Below, one piece after another: positions 23,548 to 32,039 of a stretch of 35,410 nt of DNA. Numbering within the stretch: position 1 is the first letter of the stretch; the number at the start of each line of letters is the position of its first letter. Where the stretch lies: NCBI GenBank assembly GCA_028689615.1, contig JAQVCV010000052.1, positions 1 through 35,410 of the forward strand, given 5' to 3'. The notes beneath the pieces were generated by a model. The model saw only the letters and a program-made list of their open reading frames with translations, was not told the DNA's origin and made no database searches. Both the position numbers and the translations under genes were made by a program. The DNA comes from Bacteroidales bacterium (GTDB lineage Bacteria > Bacteroidota > Bacteroidia > Bacteroidales > TTA-H9).

Positions 23548-23555
23548 ACCCGAAT

Positions 23556-23584
23556 CAAAGATACAAAGCTTTTTGATTTGCCAA
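23556..23584 (-). promoter_or_regulatory. Promoter for the histidine kinase/response regulator operon
   Basis: On the minus strand TTG (23584-23582) and TATCTTTG (23563-23556) are 18 bp apart. Transcription would start near 23550 and run towards the start at 23460. It faces the plus-strand promoter at 23517-23547. Confidence 0.6.
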
Positions 23585-23624
23585 AAAAACCTGATTGAGT
23601 TTTGAAACTAATAATTGTATAACC

Positions 23625-26600
23625 ATGATGAGAACTTTTACACAACCTTTTGGATGGATGGTTGCCGCGCTCCTTTTGACCTGTCTTGGTTTCTTTCCCG
23701 TCGGTTTGACGGCTCAAAGCGGCGAGACTGTCAATCTCGGACTTTACGGTGGCCCGGGCATCGATCTGACCTACAGCCCTACAACCGAGCGGCTTTTCAC
23801 CGCGGTGAACACACCCGCATCGGTGTTTTATACCGACGATGACGGAGCTACCTGGACCCAGCCTTTCCCAAACGACTCGCTCGAATACCAGGGTGCGCAG
23901 CGCGGATGGGGCGGCGGAGCCCGTCGCATCTACACCAACTACCGTGGCTGGGTGGGGCTCAACACTGCCCAGCAGGGTGGCACCCTCACCGCTGCTGTGA
24001 TCAGCTACTCCGATGGCGACAGCGGCACCTTCCAAACCGCTGTTGACCCCTGGATGCTGAAACAAATTGACATGTCGTATTTTGCCTCAGTGACCGCCGC
24101 CGGTCTGTCTGATCACTATTTTTATGTGGGGATGGACAAATTCCTCCTCCGATTCAACGATACGACTACTTTTGGATCGTATCGTATTGTAGCCAAAACC
24201 GACACCATCCCCCTCATCGGGATGAATTACAGCATCCGAAGCCTGGCCGTGGCCAATCATGTTACTGGCTATCCGGTCTTCATGGTTCTGGGCCAGGGTA
24301 GTTCGACCAGCCTTTACAGGTACGACACCCATGCCGGATTTCAGCCATTGGCTCCCATTGCCGTTTTATCACACGAAATTGAAGGTATATTTACCCATCC
24401 GGCTCAAATCACCGGCGATACCCTGTTTGCCACCATCAAGATGACAATTTCTCAGAACCGAAGGGTTTTCAGCAGTTATGACGGGGGGGGCAGTTGGACT
24501 GAGATCACTCCGGCCACAGGGACCAACTGGGCGCTTCACAGTGCCGATTTCGATTCTACATGGATCAGCATGATGCCCGCCTCGAACGGCCTTCGCCTTT
24601 CGTTCCCGGGTGGTGGCATGAGCGACGATTTGGGGGCTAACTGGACTGATCACGTGCTTCCCGACAACAGCATGGCTACCAAACCTTCCGACATCAACTT
24701 CACGGTAGGAGCCTATGGGTTGGGAGTGGCCACCAGCAGCACGGGTCCCAACGGCCCATACTCCATTGCCGACAACGAGGGGATGGCCGCAGTGGCCATC
24801 AGCAAGATAGCTCACCACTCTTCAGGCATTTACTACGTGGCTACCAACGCAGGCCTTGGTTATACCACAGCCTATTTTTCTACAACGGTTACCGGAGTTG
24901 ACAGATGGCGCGCGCCGTATGGCGAATTTCCGGTTGAATATTCATCACCTCCTGGTCAAGTGGTTGGTGGCGACATGGGCGTGACGGCCGTGGCCGTTGA
25001 TCCCAACGACAGCCAGCACGTGGTGGTAGGCCATGCCGGTGGGTTTGAACTCACAACCACCGGTTACTCAGGATTTAGCTCGAAAGTACCTTCAAATTGG
25101 AATGCCCCTGCCCCTGCCAATTTCGATGCTGCCGTGCGTGATGTGAAATTTGTTTCGAGTCAGATTTTGGTTGCTGTCAGTGGTGCTGGCCTCAACGTTC
25201 TGCAATTTCCTACCCGTACGTATGGCAATATCTGGCGAAGTTCCGATGGCGGAGCCTCCTGGACCAAAGTTACCCCTGCCGGGTTTTTCCAGGGAAATTC
25301 TGTCGTAGTGGGGACGGCTCATGGCGATACGGTGATCTATGCCAGCTGTGGCCGATGGGATGACATCCCTGCCAGAGTCACGGGGCAACTGTGGAAAAGT
25401 ACCGATTTGGGATTAACCTGGACCTATGTAAACGATGGACCCACCGGACAGTCGGCATCGGCTACATTAAAAATGCCTATTTTCGACCTGGATATCGACC
25501 CTCGGGGAAACGACACACTTTACCTTGCTTCGGGCGAAAACCTCGATTACGCCTGGGTGCGAAGCACCGATGGCGGAGTAACCTATAACTATTTGCCGGT
25601 AACCCCACACGGAGCCATTTCGTCGGTGCTGGTAAACGCCCTCAATCCTGACGTGATCAGTTGTGGAGCCCGTCGCAACGTGTTCCGGCACAACACCATC
25701 ACCGGCATCACCCTCACCACCTTCAACGGGCTGCCCGGAGAATTCGTTCCCGATCTCGAAAACGGATCAACCCTGCTGGGGACTTCCACGGGCTTCTACA
25801 AATTGATAGAAGATTTCGGCGGAACGTCAACCACATGGAATGGCACGGGCGACTGGTCGGAATTCCCCAACTGGTCAGATGGCGGTCCCGGCTACCTCGC
25901 CAATGCCATCGTGGCCAGTGGTGCATTGAACATTGATGTGTCAACCGAGATCAATGCCCTGAACGTGAACGCCGGAGCAGCAGTCACCCTGCCCGATGGC
26001 AACCACCTGGTGCTTAACGATTCACTTTACATCAGTTGCGGTGCAACGGGCAGCGGATCGTTTATCGACAACACCACCGACGACCGCCTCCTTCCTGCCA
26101 GTGTTGACAGCTACCTCACTGCCGGTCAATGGCATTATGTGGCTTCACCGGTTACAGGAGCCCGCAGCGCATCGCTCTATTTCGGGGGTGGCTCCACCTC
26201 GTGGCTCAAAACCTTCGACGAGGCTGCCAACGATTGGACCTACCTCTCGGCACTCGACCTTACCATGACGCCCGGACAGGGCTATGCTGTGTGGGTAGAG
26301 GCTGGCAAAAGCAACGAAACAGCTTGCTACCGTGGCAGCCTCACCAAGAGCGACGTGTTGGTGCCCCTCTCGTTTACCGATGCTTCCAAAGGGTGGAACC
26401 TCATTGGCAACCCGTTTGCCAGCGCCATCAACTGGGGAAGCGGCTCATGGGTGCGAACCAACACCACCGGCATTGCCTATGTGTGGGACAATGGAAGCTA
26501 CCTTGCCTCGAACGTGGTGGGTGCCGGTGGCCTCACCGATGGGCTTATCCCTGCCGGCCAGGCCTTTTTCGTTCGGTCAACGGCCTCGTCGGCCTCTGTC

Positions 26601-27335
26601 ACCATCCCTGCCGATGCCCGGGAACATCAGGGCGACGGAATCTACAAGATGGCAAACGCCCATTCTACGATCCTCAACGCCACGTTGAGCGGCGACAAGC
26701 TGTCGGAAACCACCACCATCGGCTTCTGGCCTGGTGCCACCGAAGCCTTCGATCCGTCGCTCGATGCCCTCAGGCTCGCGGGTTCATCAGAAGCCCCTTC
26801 GCTGTTCACGCGCCTCGAGGCCAACGATCTGGCCATTAATTTCCAGCCCGAGCTGGCCGATTCGGCCACCATTGAGCTGTGGGTTAAACTGCCTGCTGAC
26901 GGCCAATACACCCTGAGTTTTGAAGGGGTGGAGACCTTTGGCAACCGACGCATTGAACTCACCGACAAAGTGGCCGGAAGCACCACGCGGGTGGAACCCG
27001 CCACTGTGTATCCTTTCTCGGGAATGGCTGGTGAGGCCGTCGGGCGGTTTGATTTGAAATTTGGCACCATCGGAACTGCAACAGGCCCGGAACTGTCGGG
27101 GCAGAATGCTCCCGTGGTTCAAGTGAGCAACCATCAACTCATCATCAATTGGAAAAGCCTGCCTGAGGGCGCTGTACACGCTGAATTGTTTAACAGCGCG
27201 GGCCAACTAACGTCAGCAACCACAATGCCAGCATCCACCCGTCAGCAATGGAACCCGGGGAGCAGCATAAGCGGTATGGCCATCGTGCGGCTTAACACAG
27301 GTAAGAAAGTGTATCATGTAAAAATAATCCTTTAA
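23625..27335 (+). CDS. Large T9SS-secreted Asp-box (BNR) repeat protein
   Basis: The 1236-residue protein starts at the ATGATG at 23625, which directly opens a signal peptide (WMVAALLLTCLGFFPVGLTAQ); the frame reaches a TTG at 23595. Residues ~50-720 hold scattered Asp-box repeats (near 70, 285, 538, 590, 647), suggesting a propeller. A segment from ~735 (WNGTGDWSEFPNWSDG) resembles the autotransporter-like beta-solenoid motif found in T9SS proteins. The segment 835-990 (YVASPV, GWNLIGNPFASAINW, GQAFFVR) is a recurrent Bacteroidota surface module. The last ~70 residues form a sorting-domain-like end (LFNSAGQL ... GMAIVRLNTGKKVYHVKIIL) but lack the usual YPNP start. No catalytic set is recognised. 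The small exported gene follows 11 bp later. Confidence 0.87.
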   Translation: MMRTFTQPFGWMVAALLLTCLGFFPVGLTAQSGETVNLGLYGGPGIDLTYSPTTERLFTAVNTPASVFYTDDDGATWTQPFPNDSLEYQGAQRGWGGGARRIYTNYRGWVGLNTAQQGGTLTAAVISYSDGDSGTFQTAVDPWMLKQIDMSYFASVTAAGLSDHYFYVGMDKFLLRFNDTTTFGSYRIVAKTDTIPLIGMNYSIRSLAVANHVTGYPVFMVLGQGSSTSLYRYDTHAGFQPLAPIAVLSHEIEGIFTHPAQITGDTLFATIKMTISQNRRVFSSYDGGGSWTEITPATGTNWALHSADFDSTWISMMPASNGLRLSFPGGGMSDDLGANWTDHVLPDNSMATKPSDINFTVGAYGLGVATSSTGPNGPYSIADNEGMAAVAISKIAHHSSGIYYVATNAGLGYTTAYFSTTVTGVDRWRAPYGEFPVEYSSPPGQVVGGDMGVTAVAVDPNDSQHVVVGHAGGFELTTTGYSGFSSKVPSNWNAPAPANFDAAVRDVKFVSSQILVAVSGAGLNVLQFPTRTYGNIWRSSDGGASWTKVTPAGFFQGNSVVVGTAHGDTVIYASCGRWDDIPARVTGQLWKSTDLGLTWTYVNDGPTGQSASATLKMPIFDLDIDPRGNDTLYLASGENLDYAWVRSTDGGVTYNYLPVTPHGAISSVLVNALNPDVISCGARRNVFRHNTITGITLTTFNGLPGEFVPDLENGSTLLGTSTGFYKLIEDFGGTSTTWNGTGDWSEFPNWSDGGPGYLANAIVASGALNIDVSTEINALNVNAGAAVTLPDGNHLVLNDSLYISCGATGSGSFIDNTTDDRLLPASVDSYLTAGQWHYVASPVTGARSASLYFGGGSTSWLKTFDEAANDWTYLSALDLTMTPGQGYAVWVEAGKSNETACYRGSLTKSDVLVPLSFTDASKGWNLIGNPFASAINWGSGSWVRTNTTGIAYVWDNGSYLASNVVGAGGLTDGLIPAGQAFFVRSTASSASVTIPADAREHQGDGIYKMANAHSTILNATLSGDKLSETTTIGFWPGATEAFDPSLDALRLAGSSEAPSLFTRLEANDLAINFQPELADSATIELWVKLPADGQYTLSFEGVETFGNRRIELTDKVAGSTTRVEPATVYPFSGMAGEAVGRFDLKFGTIGTATGPELSGQNAPVVQVSNHQLIINWKSLPEGAVHAELFNSAGQLTSATTMPASTRQQWNPGSSISGMAIVRLNTGKKVYHVKIIL

Positions 27336-27346
27336 AAAACTGAACC

Positions 27347-27559
27347 ATGAAAAAGAAAATAATTGCATCCGTGCTGTTGGCCTTCCTGTTTTTTAGCACC
27401 GAAGGGGTGATTGCCCAGCCACCTCCCGAGCCGGGAGGAGCTCCGGGAGGCGAGACCCCGCTGGGTGGCGGTGCTGCCCCGGTGGGTTCAGGGGCTCTCT
27501 TGCTGGTGTTGCTTTCAGCAGCCTACGGCGTCGGGAAATGGAAAAGAAGTTCTGAATAG
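27347..27559 (+). CDS. Small exported protein with tripartite sorting-signal-like C-terminus
   Basis: The 70-residue product has a signal peptide (MKKKIIASVLLAFLFFSTEGVIAQ), a Pro/Gly-rich mature part (PPPEPGGAPGGETPLGGG), then a short APVGSG motif, a hydrophobic span (ALLLVLLSAAYGV) and a basic end (GKWKRSSE). Motif, membrane span and basic tail in that order is how C-terminal sorting signals such as PEP-CTERM and LPXTG are built, and short Bacteroidota proteins of this form are common. After processing only about 20-25 residues would lie between the two signals. It starts 11 bp after the giant T9SS gene and ends before a strong terminator, so it is almost certainly co-transcribed. Function unknown. 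Confidence 0.8.
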   Translation: MKKKIIASVLLAFLFFSTEGVIAQPPPEPGGAPGGETPLGGGAAPVGSGALLLVLLSAAYGVGKWKRSSE

Positions 27560-27598
27560 AGATCAGATCGAATAACACCTCCGCAATGTGTGTTAAAC

Positions 27599-27636
27599 AA
27601 ACCCCGGAGATGGCGGGATGCCATCACGGGGTTTTT
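27599..27636 (+). terminator. Rho-independent terminator after the small exported gene
   Basis: AAACCCCG (27599-27606) pairs with CGGGGTTT (27627-27634) and, inside it, GATGGC (27609-27614) pairs with GCCATC (27620-27625); the arm ends in a T run (GGGGTTTTT). It lies 40 bp after the stop at 27559. Confidence 0.8.
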
Positions 27637-27713
27637 AACATTGCACCGCGAAACAGTAAGGATTGTGCGTAATAATTTAGCGCATTGTTGTGAATTGAAC
27701 TTACCGGAAACAA

Positions 27714-27743
27714 AGCAGGCTCCATCCTTGGATGGAGCCTGCT
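27714..27743 (-). terminator. Terminator of the PKD-domain T9SS gene
   Basis: AGCAGGCTCCATCC (27714-27727) and GGATGGAGCCTGCT (27730-27743) form a perfect 14-bp inverted repeat with a 2-base centre. It lies 18 bp beyond the stop of the minus-strand gene; on that strand it is followed by TTGTTTCC. It may also stop readthrough from the plus strand. Confidence 0.75.
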
Positions 27744-27761
27744 CATTCCAGAGGTCTTGTT

Positions 27762-30700
27762 TTACCTGTAAATCACAATCTTCCTCGATAGCGACGACTG
27801 GCTGTCGTAAACCGTCAGCACGTACATCCCTTCGGGCTGATCGCTGAGGTTGAGCGTGTAAAGGGTTCGACCGTCAACCGGCACGTTTTGCTTGTCGTAA
27901 ACCACTTTTCCCAGGGTGTTTACCACTTTCAGGTTGAGATTCAGGGGGCGGGTAGCATCCAATTGCAAATGGAAGATCCCCTGGCCAGGATTGGGAAAGA
28001 TGCTTACCGACATCACACCTGAAAAATCGGCGATGCCCGTGCAGTCTTTGAAGGTAACCATCACCTGGTCGGTACCGGTGCAATTGTTCTCGCTGGTGGC
28101 GCTTAGGGTGAACACTACCGATCCGTTGCCCACGCCTGCCGAATCGATGGCTATTGCTGAAGTGGTGGCACCTCCCGGCTCCCATCGGTAGCTCACAGCG
28201 TCGGGCGTGGTACCGTCGAGGGTAAGCACCAGGTTGGAACACAACACGGTGTCGGCTCCCAGCGCGGGTTGGGGTACACTCCATACCGTGATGGATTGCC
28301 GCGACATTCCTTCGCATCCATTAACCGGGGGTATGGTGTAGGTGATGAGGTGCTCGCCCTGGCCAGCAACTGTTGGATCGAACATCCCGGCTGCCACACC
28401 ATCGCCCGAATAGGTTCCACCATCGGGAAGCCCACCGGTGAGCGTTATGGGGGAATTGTTGGCACAAAGTGGCGAGAACGGGTTCAACGAGGTGGTGGGT
28501 GACTGGTTGACCACGAGGGATGCGGTAGCGCTGTCGGAGCAGTTTTCGGCGTTGATGTAGGTGTAGGTAATCTTGTGTTCGCCCACACCGGCTGCCGACG
28601 GATCGAACACGCCATTGCTCACGCCGTTGCCCTGCCAGGTTCCCCCTTCGGGCAATCCGCCTGTGAGTTCAAAAGGGGCGTAGGCACTGCACGCGGTGTC
28701 GAACGGGGCCAGGGTGGCGCTGGGTTTGGGATGAATGGTAAGTGCCACCGGAGTTCCGGGACTGGTGCAATTGCCCACGGTTTGTGTGGCGTAGTAGGTG
28801 AAGGTTCCAGGCAGTGTATTGGCTGGAACAAACTGGTTTCCTGAGGCTACAAACTGAGTGAGCGAACTGTTGAAATACCATTTCACGTCGGTTCCACTGG
28901 CGTTTAGTGCCGGATTGGGGAGTCCCTGACAAACCTGTGCATCGGTGCCCTGAGGTGCTTCGGGCTGATCGGTGGCTGTGATGTAGGCCGTTTGGGTTAC
29001 GGTGTTGGTTCCAAACGAGTTGGTTACTTGCAGCGTCACGTCAAACGATCCGGCGGTGGCGTAATTGATCCCCGATGGGTTTTGTTCGGTTGAGGTAGCA
29101 GGTTGTCCGCCTGCGAAGGTCCAAAGCCACGAGGTGGGATTTCCGGCCGATTGGTCGGTGAAGTTCACGTCCGTTCCCGAGCAGATGGCGGTGGAGTTGG
29201 CGGCAAAGGCCGCGTAAGGTGCCGTGTTGATTACATAGAAAATCTGTGAGCGTTTGTGTACGGGGGTCCCGTTGGGTCCACGCCCTGTAACAGTAAGGTT
29301 GTAAGCACCAGCCGGAACGGTACCCACAGTGGTAACTTTCAGGATTACGGAGTCGGGGTAGGCGTTCAGGGTATTGCCATTTGGAAACACGAACTCGAAG
29401 CTGCCCTGGCCGGGAGCCGGGTTTACTTCGGCTGAAAATTCAACAGTGTTGTCGTAGAGTTTCACCGAGGGCACGGTCACCACCACGTCGAGGCTGTCGG
29501 TCAGGGTGTCGCTGCCGGCTACATGCATTCGCATGGCGTAGTCGGGGAAATAGGCGGTATAAGAGCCAAAGTTGTTGTCGCGAAAATCGGTCCAGGCCAG
29601 CATCGCGGTCACGTCGTTGGCTGCCACGCCGTTGTAATCGCCAAGATACATGGGCGTTCCGCCTCCGCCGCACGACGTGCAGTTAATCTTCATCTTTTTT
29701 GTGCTGATCTGTTGGTTGGGGGCAAAACTGACCCCGTCGTCGCTGTAGGTAGCATAGATCAGGGCGCTGTCGCTGGTGGGAGTATCGCGGGTGTCCATCC
29801 ACGATATGTAGAGGCGGCCGGTATTTTTCTCGCACCAAATGGCAGGGAACCAGTTGTGGTTGTTTTGCGAGTTGGGGTCGTCGTTCACCACCACTGCCGG
29901 CGACCATGTGGTTCCGTTGTTATCGCTGTAGCGACAGAAGATGTCGGGCTTGTTTCCGTTGCCTGTCGGGTTGTTTGAAGCGTAAACCAGATACAGTCTG
30001 CCTCTGTGAGGGCCAAAGCTGTTGTCGGCTGCGATGTTGGGATAAGGGCGGGTTCGCATGTTGAGCACGGCATTGCGGCCATTCACCTGCGATCCCACAG
30101 TGTTGGCAAATTGCTGGGTTGAGCGTTGCTGGAAGGTAGCACCGCCATCGTTCGACTCGAAAAAGGTGTAAACCGATGCAAAGGAGCTTCCCGAATTGGT
30201 TACGATGTATTGAGCTCCCCCCTGAATGTTGCCTTTGGGACCGATGCAAACCGACATCCCCGGGAGGGTCTGTGGGCTCAGGTTGGGGGAGTTTTGCCAC
30301 GATACGCCCAGGTTGCTGCTTCTTGAAACGGAGCCTCCACTGTTGGCTGTCATGGTTCCCGTGAGGGTGTTGGAGTATGGGCCGGCAGTTTGGTCGGCGG
30401 CCAGCCAGTTTTTGTCAACACCCGGGTTGGCATTTACTGGTGCCGACCATGTTTGGCCGTTGTTGGCACTCATGGCCACTTTCACCCCCTGGATGCTGGC
30501 CGATCCGTACATATTTTGGTAGGCCAGGTTGCCGGCACTGTCGTAAACCACCACCACATCGCCGCGCATGCCGCTCCAGGTGGGGTTGCCGGCTGTCCAG
30601 TTGTGACCGTCGAGGGTGTAGTAGCCCCGTCCGCCTGCACTTCCGGTTGAGTTCCACACCGCGTAGTATTGCGTGGGGTTGAGCGGGTTGTTGGCAATGC

Positions 30701-30935
30701 TGCACTCAGCAAAGTCAACACCCAGCTTGAAATTGTCGTAATCGCCAATGGTGATCACGTTCGAGAGCACCGCGTCGCCATCCGGCGGAGTGTAATCGGG
30801 TTTCATCACCATGGGGTCGCGGTGGATGTCCTCATCTTTGGTGGCTGGTTGAGCCGTTGCCACCGCGGTCAGCAACAGCATGACCGCCAGCATCCACATT
30901 CGCGTGGATAAGGGTTGTAGTAAATGTTTCATCAT
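27762..30935 (-). CDS. Large T9SS-secreted protein with sialidase-like N-terminus, PKD and Ig-like repeats
   Basis: The 1057-residue protein starts at the ATG at 30935 (the frame also includes a GTG at 30938). After a signal peptide (WMLAVMLLLTAVATAQ) comes an N-terminal propeller region (~40-450) with sialidase-like phrases (WSAPVNANPG, FFESNDGGATFQQ, RYSDNNGTTWSPAVVVND, LYISWMDTRD). A PKD domain covers ~573-655 (VNFTDQSAGNPTSWLWTFAGG). Two similar Ig-like repeats follow (~745-890), each with LTGGLPxGGTxxGxGV and FDPxxAGxGEHxITYT. The T9SS sorting domain starts near 977 (VSIFPNPGQGIFHLQL to RKIVIYR). It should be surface-attached or released; a glycan-binding role or sialidase-like hydrolysis is possible but unproven. 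Confidence 0.9.
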   Translation of the reverse strand: MMKHLLQPLSTRMWMLAVMLLLTAVATAQPATKDEDIHRDPMVMKPDYTPPDGDAVLSNVITIGDYDNFKLGVDFAECSIANNPLNPTQYYAVWNSTGSAGGRGYYTLDGHNWTAGNPTWSGMRGDVVVVYDSAGNLAYQNMYGSASIQGVKVAMSANNGQTWSAPVNANPGVDKNWLAADQTAGPYSNTLTGTMTANSGGSVSRSSNLGVSWQNSPNLSPQTLPGMSVCIGPKGNIQGGAQYIVTNSGSSFASVYTFFESNDGGATFQQRSTQQFANTVGSQVNGRNAVLNMRTRPYPNIAADNSFGPHRGRLYLVYASNNPTGNGNKPDIFCRYSDNNGTTWSPAVVVNDDPNSQNNHNWFPAIWCEKNTGRLYISWMDTRDTPTSDSALIYATYSDDGVSFAPNQQISTKKMKINCTSCGGGGTPMYLGDYNGVAANDVTAMLAWTDFRDNNFGSYTAYFPDYAMRMHVAGSDTLTDSLDVVVTVPSVKLYDNTVEFSAEVNPAPGQGSFEFVFPNGNTLNAYPDSVILKVTTVGTVPAGAYNLTVTGRGPNGTPVHKRSQIFYVINTAPYAAFAANSTAICSGTDVNFTDQSAGNPTSWLWTFAGGQPATSTEQNPSGINYATAGSFDVTLQVTNSFGTNTVTQTAYITATDQPEAPQGTDAQVCQGLPNPALNASGTDVKWYFNSSLTQFVASGNQFVPANTLPGTFTYYATQTVGNCTSPGTPVALTIHPKPSATLAPFDTACSAYAPFELTGGLPEGGTWQGNGVSNGVFDPSAAGVGEHKITYTYINAENCSDSATASLVVNQSPTTSLNPFSPLCANNSPITLTGGLPDGGTYSGDGVAAGMFDPTVAGQGEHLITYTIPPVNGCEGMSRQSITVWSVPQPALGADTVLCSNLVLTLDGTTPDAVSYRWEPGGATTSAIAIDSAGVGNGSVVFTLSATSENNCTGTDQVMVTFKDCTGIADFSGVMSVSIFPNPGQGIFHLQLDATRPLNLNLKVVNTLGKVVYDKQNVPVDGRTLYTLNLSDQPEGMYVLTVYDSQSSLSRKIVIYR

Positions 30936-30967
30936 CACGTAGGTTAGATTTGAAATTTCAATATCTA

Positions 30968-31001
30968 CAAAGATAAGTCATTGACGAGTAGAATGGTTCA
31001 A
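30968..31001 (-). promoter_or_regulatory. Promoter for the PKD T9SS gene
   Basis: On the minus strand TTG (31001-30999) and TATCTTTG (30975-30968) are 23 bp apart, the long end of the Bacteroidota range. The leader before the ATG at 30935 would be about 25 nt. Confidence 0.5.
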
Positions 31002-31721
31002 CCGGCTTTTGTTAACGATTTGTTAGCAAACCGAAAATTGGCTTCGATGCTTGCCCTTTTGGGCGTTTGGCATCGGAGTGGGACTTGTCCAAAACCACAA
31101 AGCTAACTGTTTTAACAAGTTTGAGCGGCTCTGTTTGGTGCCAGGCCGTGGCGGCTTTATGGTTGGTGTACTTGGGTTTGTGAGTGGTTCCTTATCTCAT
31201 GTTTATCCCAGAAGGGTGTTGAAGGGTTATCTTGTTTGTGTTGATTGTGTTAGAGTATTGTTTTTCAGTCGTTTATTTTGTTTAAGCATCGTTTAGGTTG
31301 TTTTAACGCTGGTTTTGCTGTTGAATCATCCATTCTTTGAACGTTAAAAGAGATTTGGTAAAAGTAAATGCTTACATTTTCTTTCGTGAAACTGGTTTTG
31401 TGAGATTGGGAGGGGCGAGTGTTTTGTTTAAAACCCATTCGGGTGAATAACAGCGGCCGATGTTTTTTATCGTGCATCCACTTTTTTTGTTTGATCAGGT
31501 ATCTGGTTGATCGTGGTTTCAAACCACGGTGTTTGACGGGTCTTCTCTTTCCCCCGATGCTTTATCTTGTCTTATCAATCCGGTTGCCCGAATGGTTTTC
31601 TATAGCCGTACAATCATTCAGGGTGGCTGGTGGTGAAAGGGGGTGGGCTGTTGGTAGTAATTTTGTGGATATCAGAAAGGTGTATTGCGTTGAATCGTGC
31701 AAAGGGAACGAAATGCCACAA

Positions 31722-31751
31722 AACAAAAAAAGCCGCCTCGAAAGGCGGCTT
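31722..31751 (-). terminator. Terminator of tRNA-Glu
   Basis: AAGCCGCC (31730-31737) pairs with GGCGGCTT (31744-31751) around a 6-base loop. On the minus strand it is followed by TTTTTTGTTTT. It lies 4 bp beyond the tRNA 3' end. Confidence 0.85.
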
Positions 31752-31755
31752 GAAG

Positions 31756-31827
31756 TAGCCCGTAGGGGAATCGAACCCCTGTTACCAGGATGAAAACCTG
31801 ACGTCCTAACCCCTAGACGAACGGGCC
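31756..31827 (-). tRNA. tRNA-Glu (anticodon UUC)
   Basis: The minus strand gives a 72-base cloverleaf without an encoded CCA. The acceptor GGCCCGT pairs with ACGGGCT (one G-U at the end), the D arm reads TCGTCTAGGGGTTAGGAC, the anticodon loop TTTTCAT carries TTC, and the T arm is CAGGGGTTCGATTCCCCT. The anticodon region and T arm align with E. coli tRNA-Glu. It has its own promoter (31864-31893) and terminator (31722-31751), so it is a single-gene transcript. Confidence 0.95.
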
Positions 31828-31863
31828 ATTTTTTAAAGAACTTCCGTGTGGTTAACGGGTGTG

Positions 31864-31893
31864 CAAAAGTACTTCTTTTTCGTGAACTGCCAA
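31864..31893 (-). promoter_or_regulatory. Promoter of tRNA-Glu
   Basis: On the minus strand TTG (31893-31891, part of TTTG) and TACTTTTG (31871-31864) are 19 bp apart, a near-ideal Bacteroidota promoter. Transcription would start about 30 nt upstream of the mature tRNA 5' end. Confidence 0.75.
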
Positions 31894-32039
31894 ATTTTTT
31901 CAGTAAAAAAGTGAAATATTTTTTACAAAAGGGAGTCGGCCAGAGTTAGGTTCGTTGATTTTGAAATGTTTATAGGTTTGTAGATTTCATATGATGAGCA
32001 AGGATTTTTCAAATGGAAGTTGTTGGTGGTGTTCTGTTG

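Larger units (their letters stand above)
30939..31755. other. Gene-free interval between the PKD T9SS gene and tRNA-Glu
   Basis: This 817-bp stretch holds the minus-strand promoter of the T9SS gene at its left end and the tRNA-Glu terminator at its right end. The short open frames inside lack a credible start context, signal peptide or family motif; one of them overlaps the tRNA. Low-complexity T/G-rich sequence is common. I see no RNA structure or repeat I can name. Confidence 0.5.

Noticed and set aside
31051..31296. Plus-strand open frame of 81 codons
   Set aside because: No start context, promoter or family pattern; Val/Gly/Phe-rich from T/G-rich DNA.
31419..31793. Plus-strand open frame of 124 codons
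   Set aside because: It runs through the tRNA-Glu terminator and into the tRNA gene on the other strand; no signal or domain.
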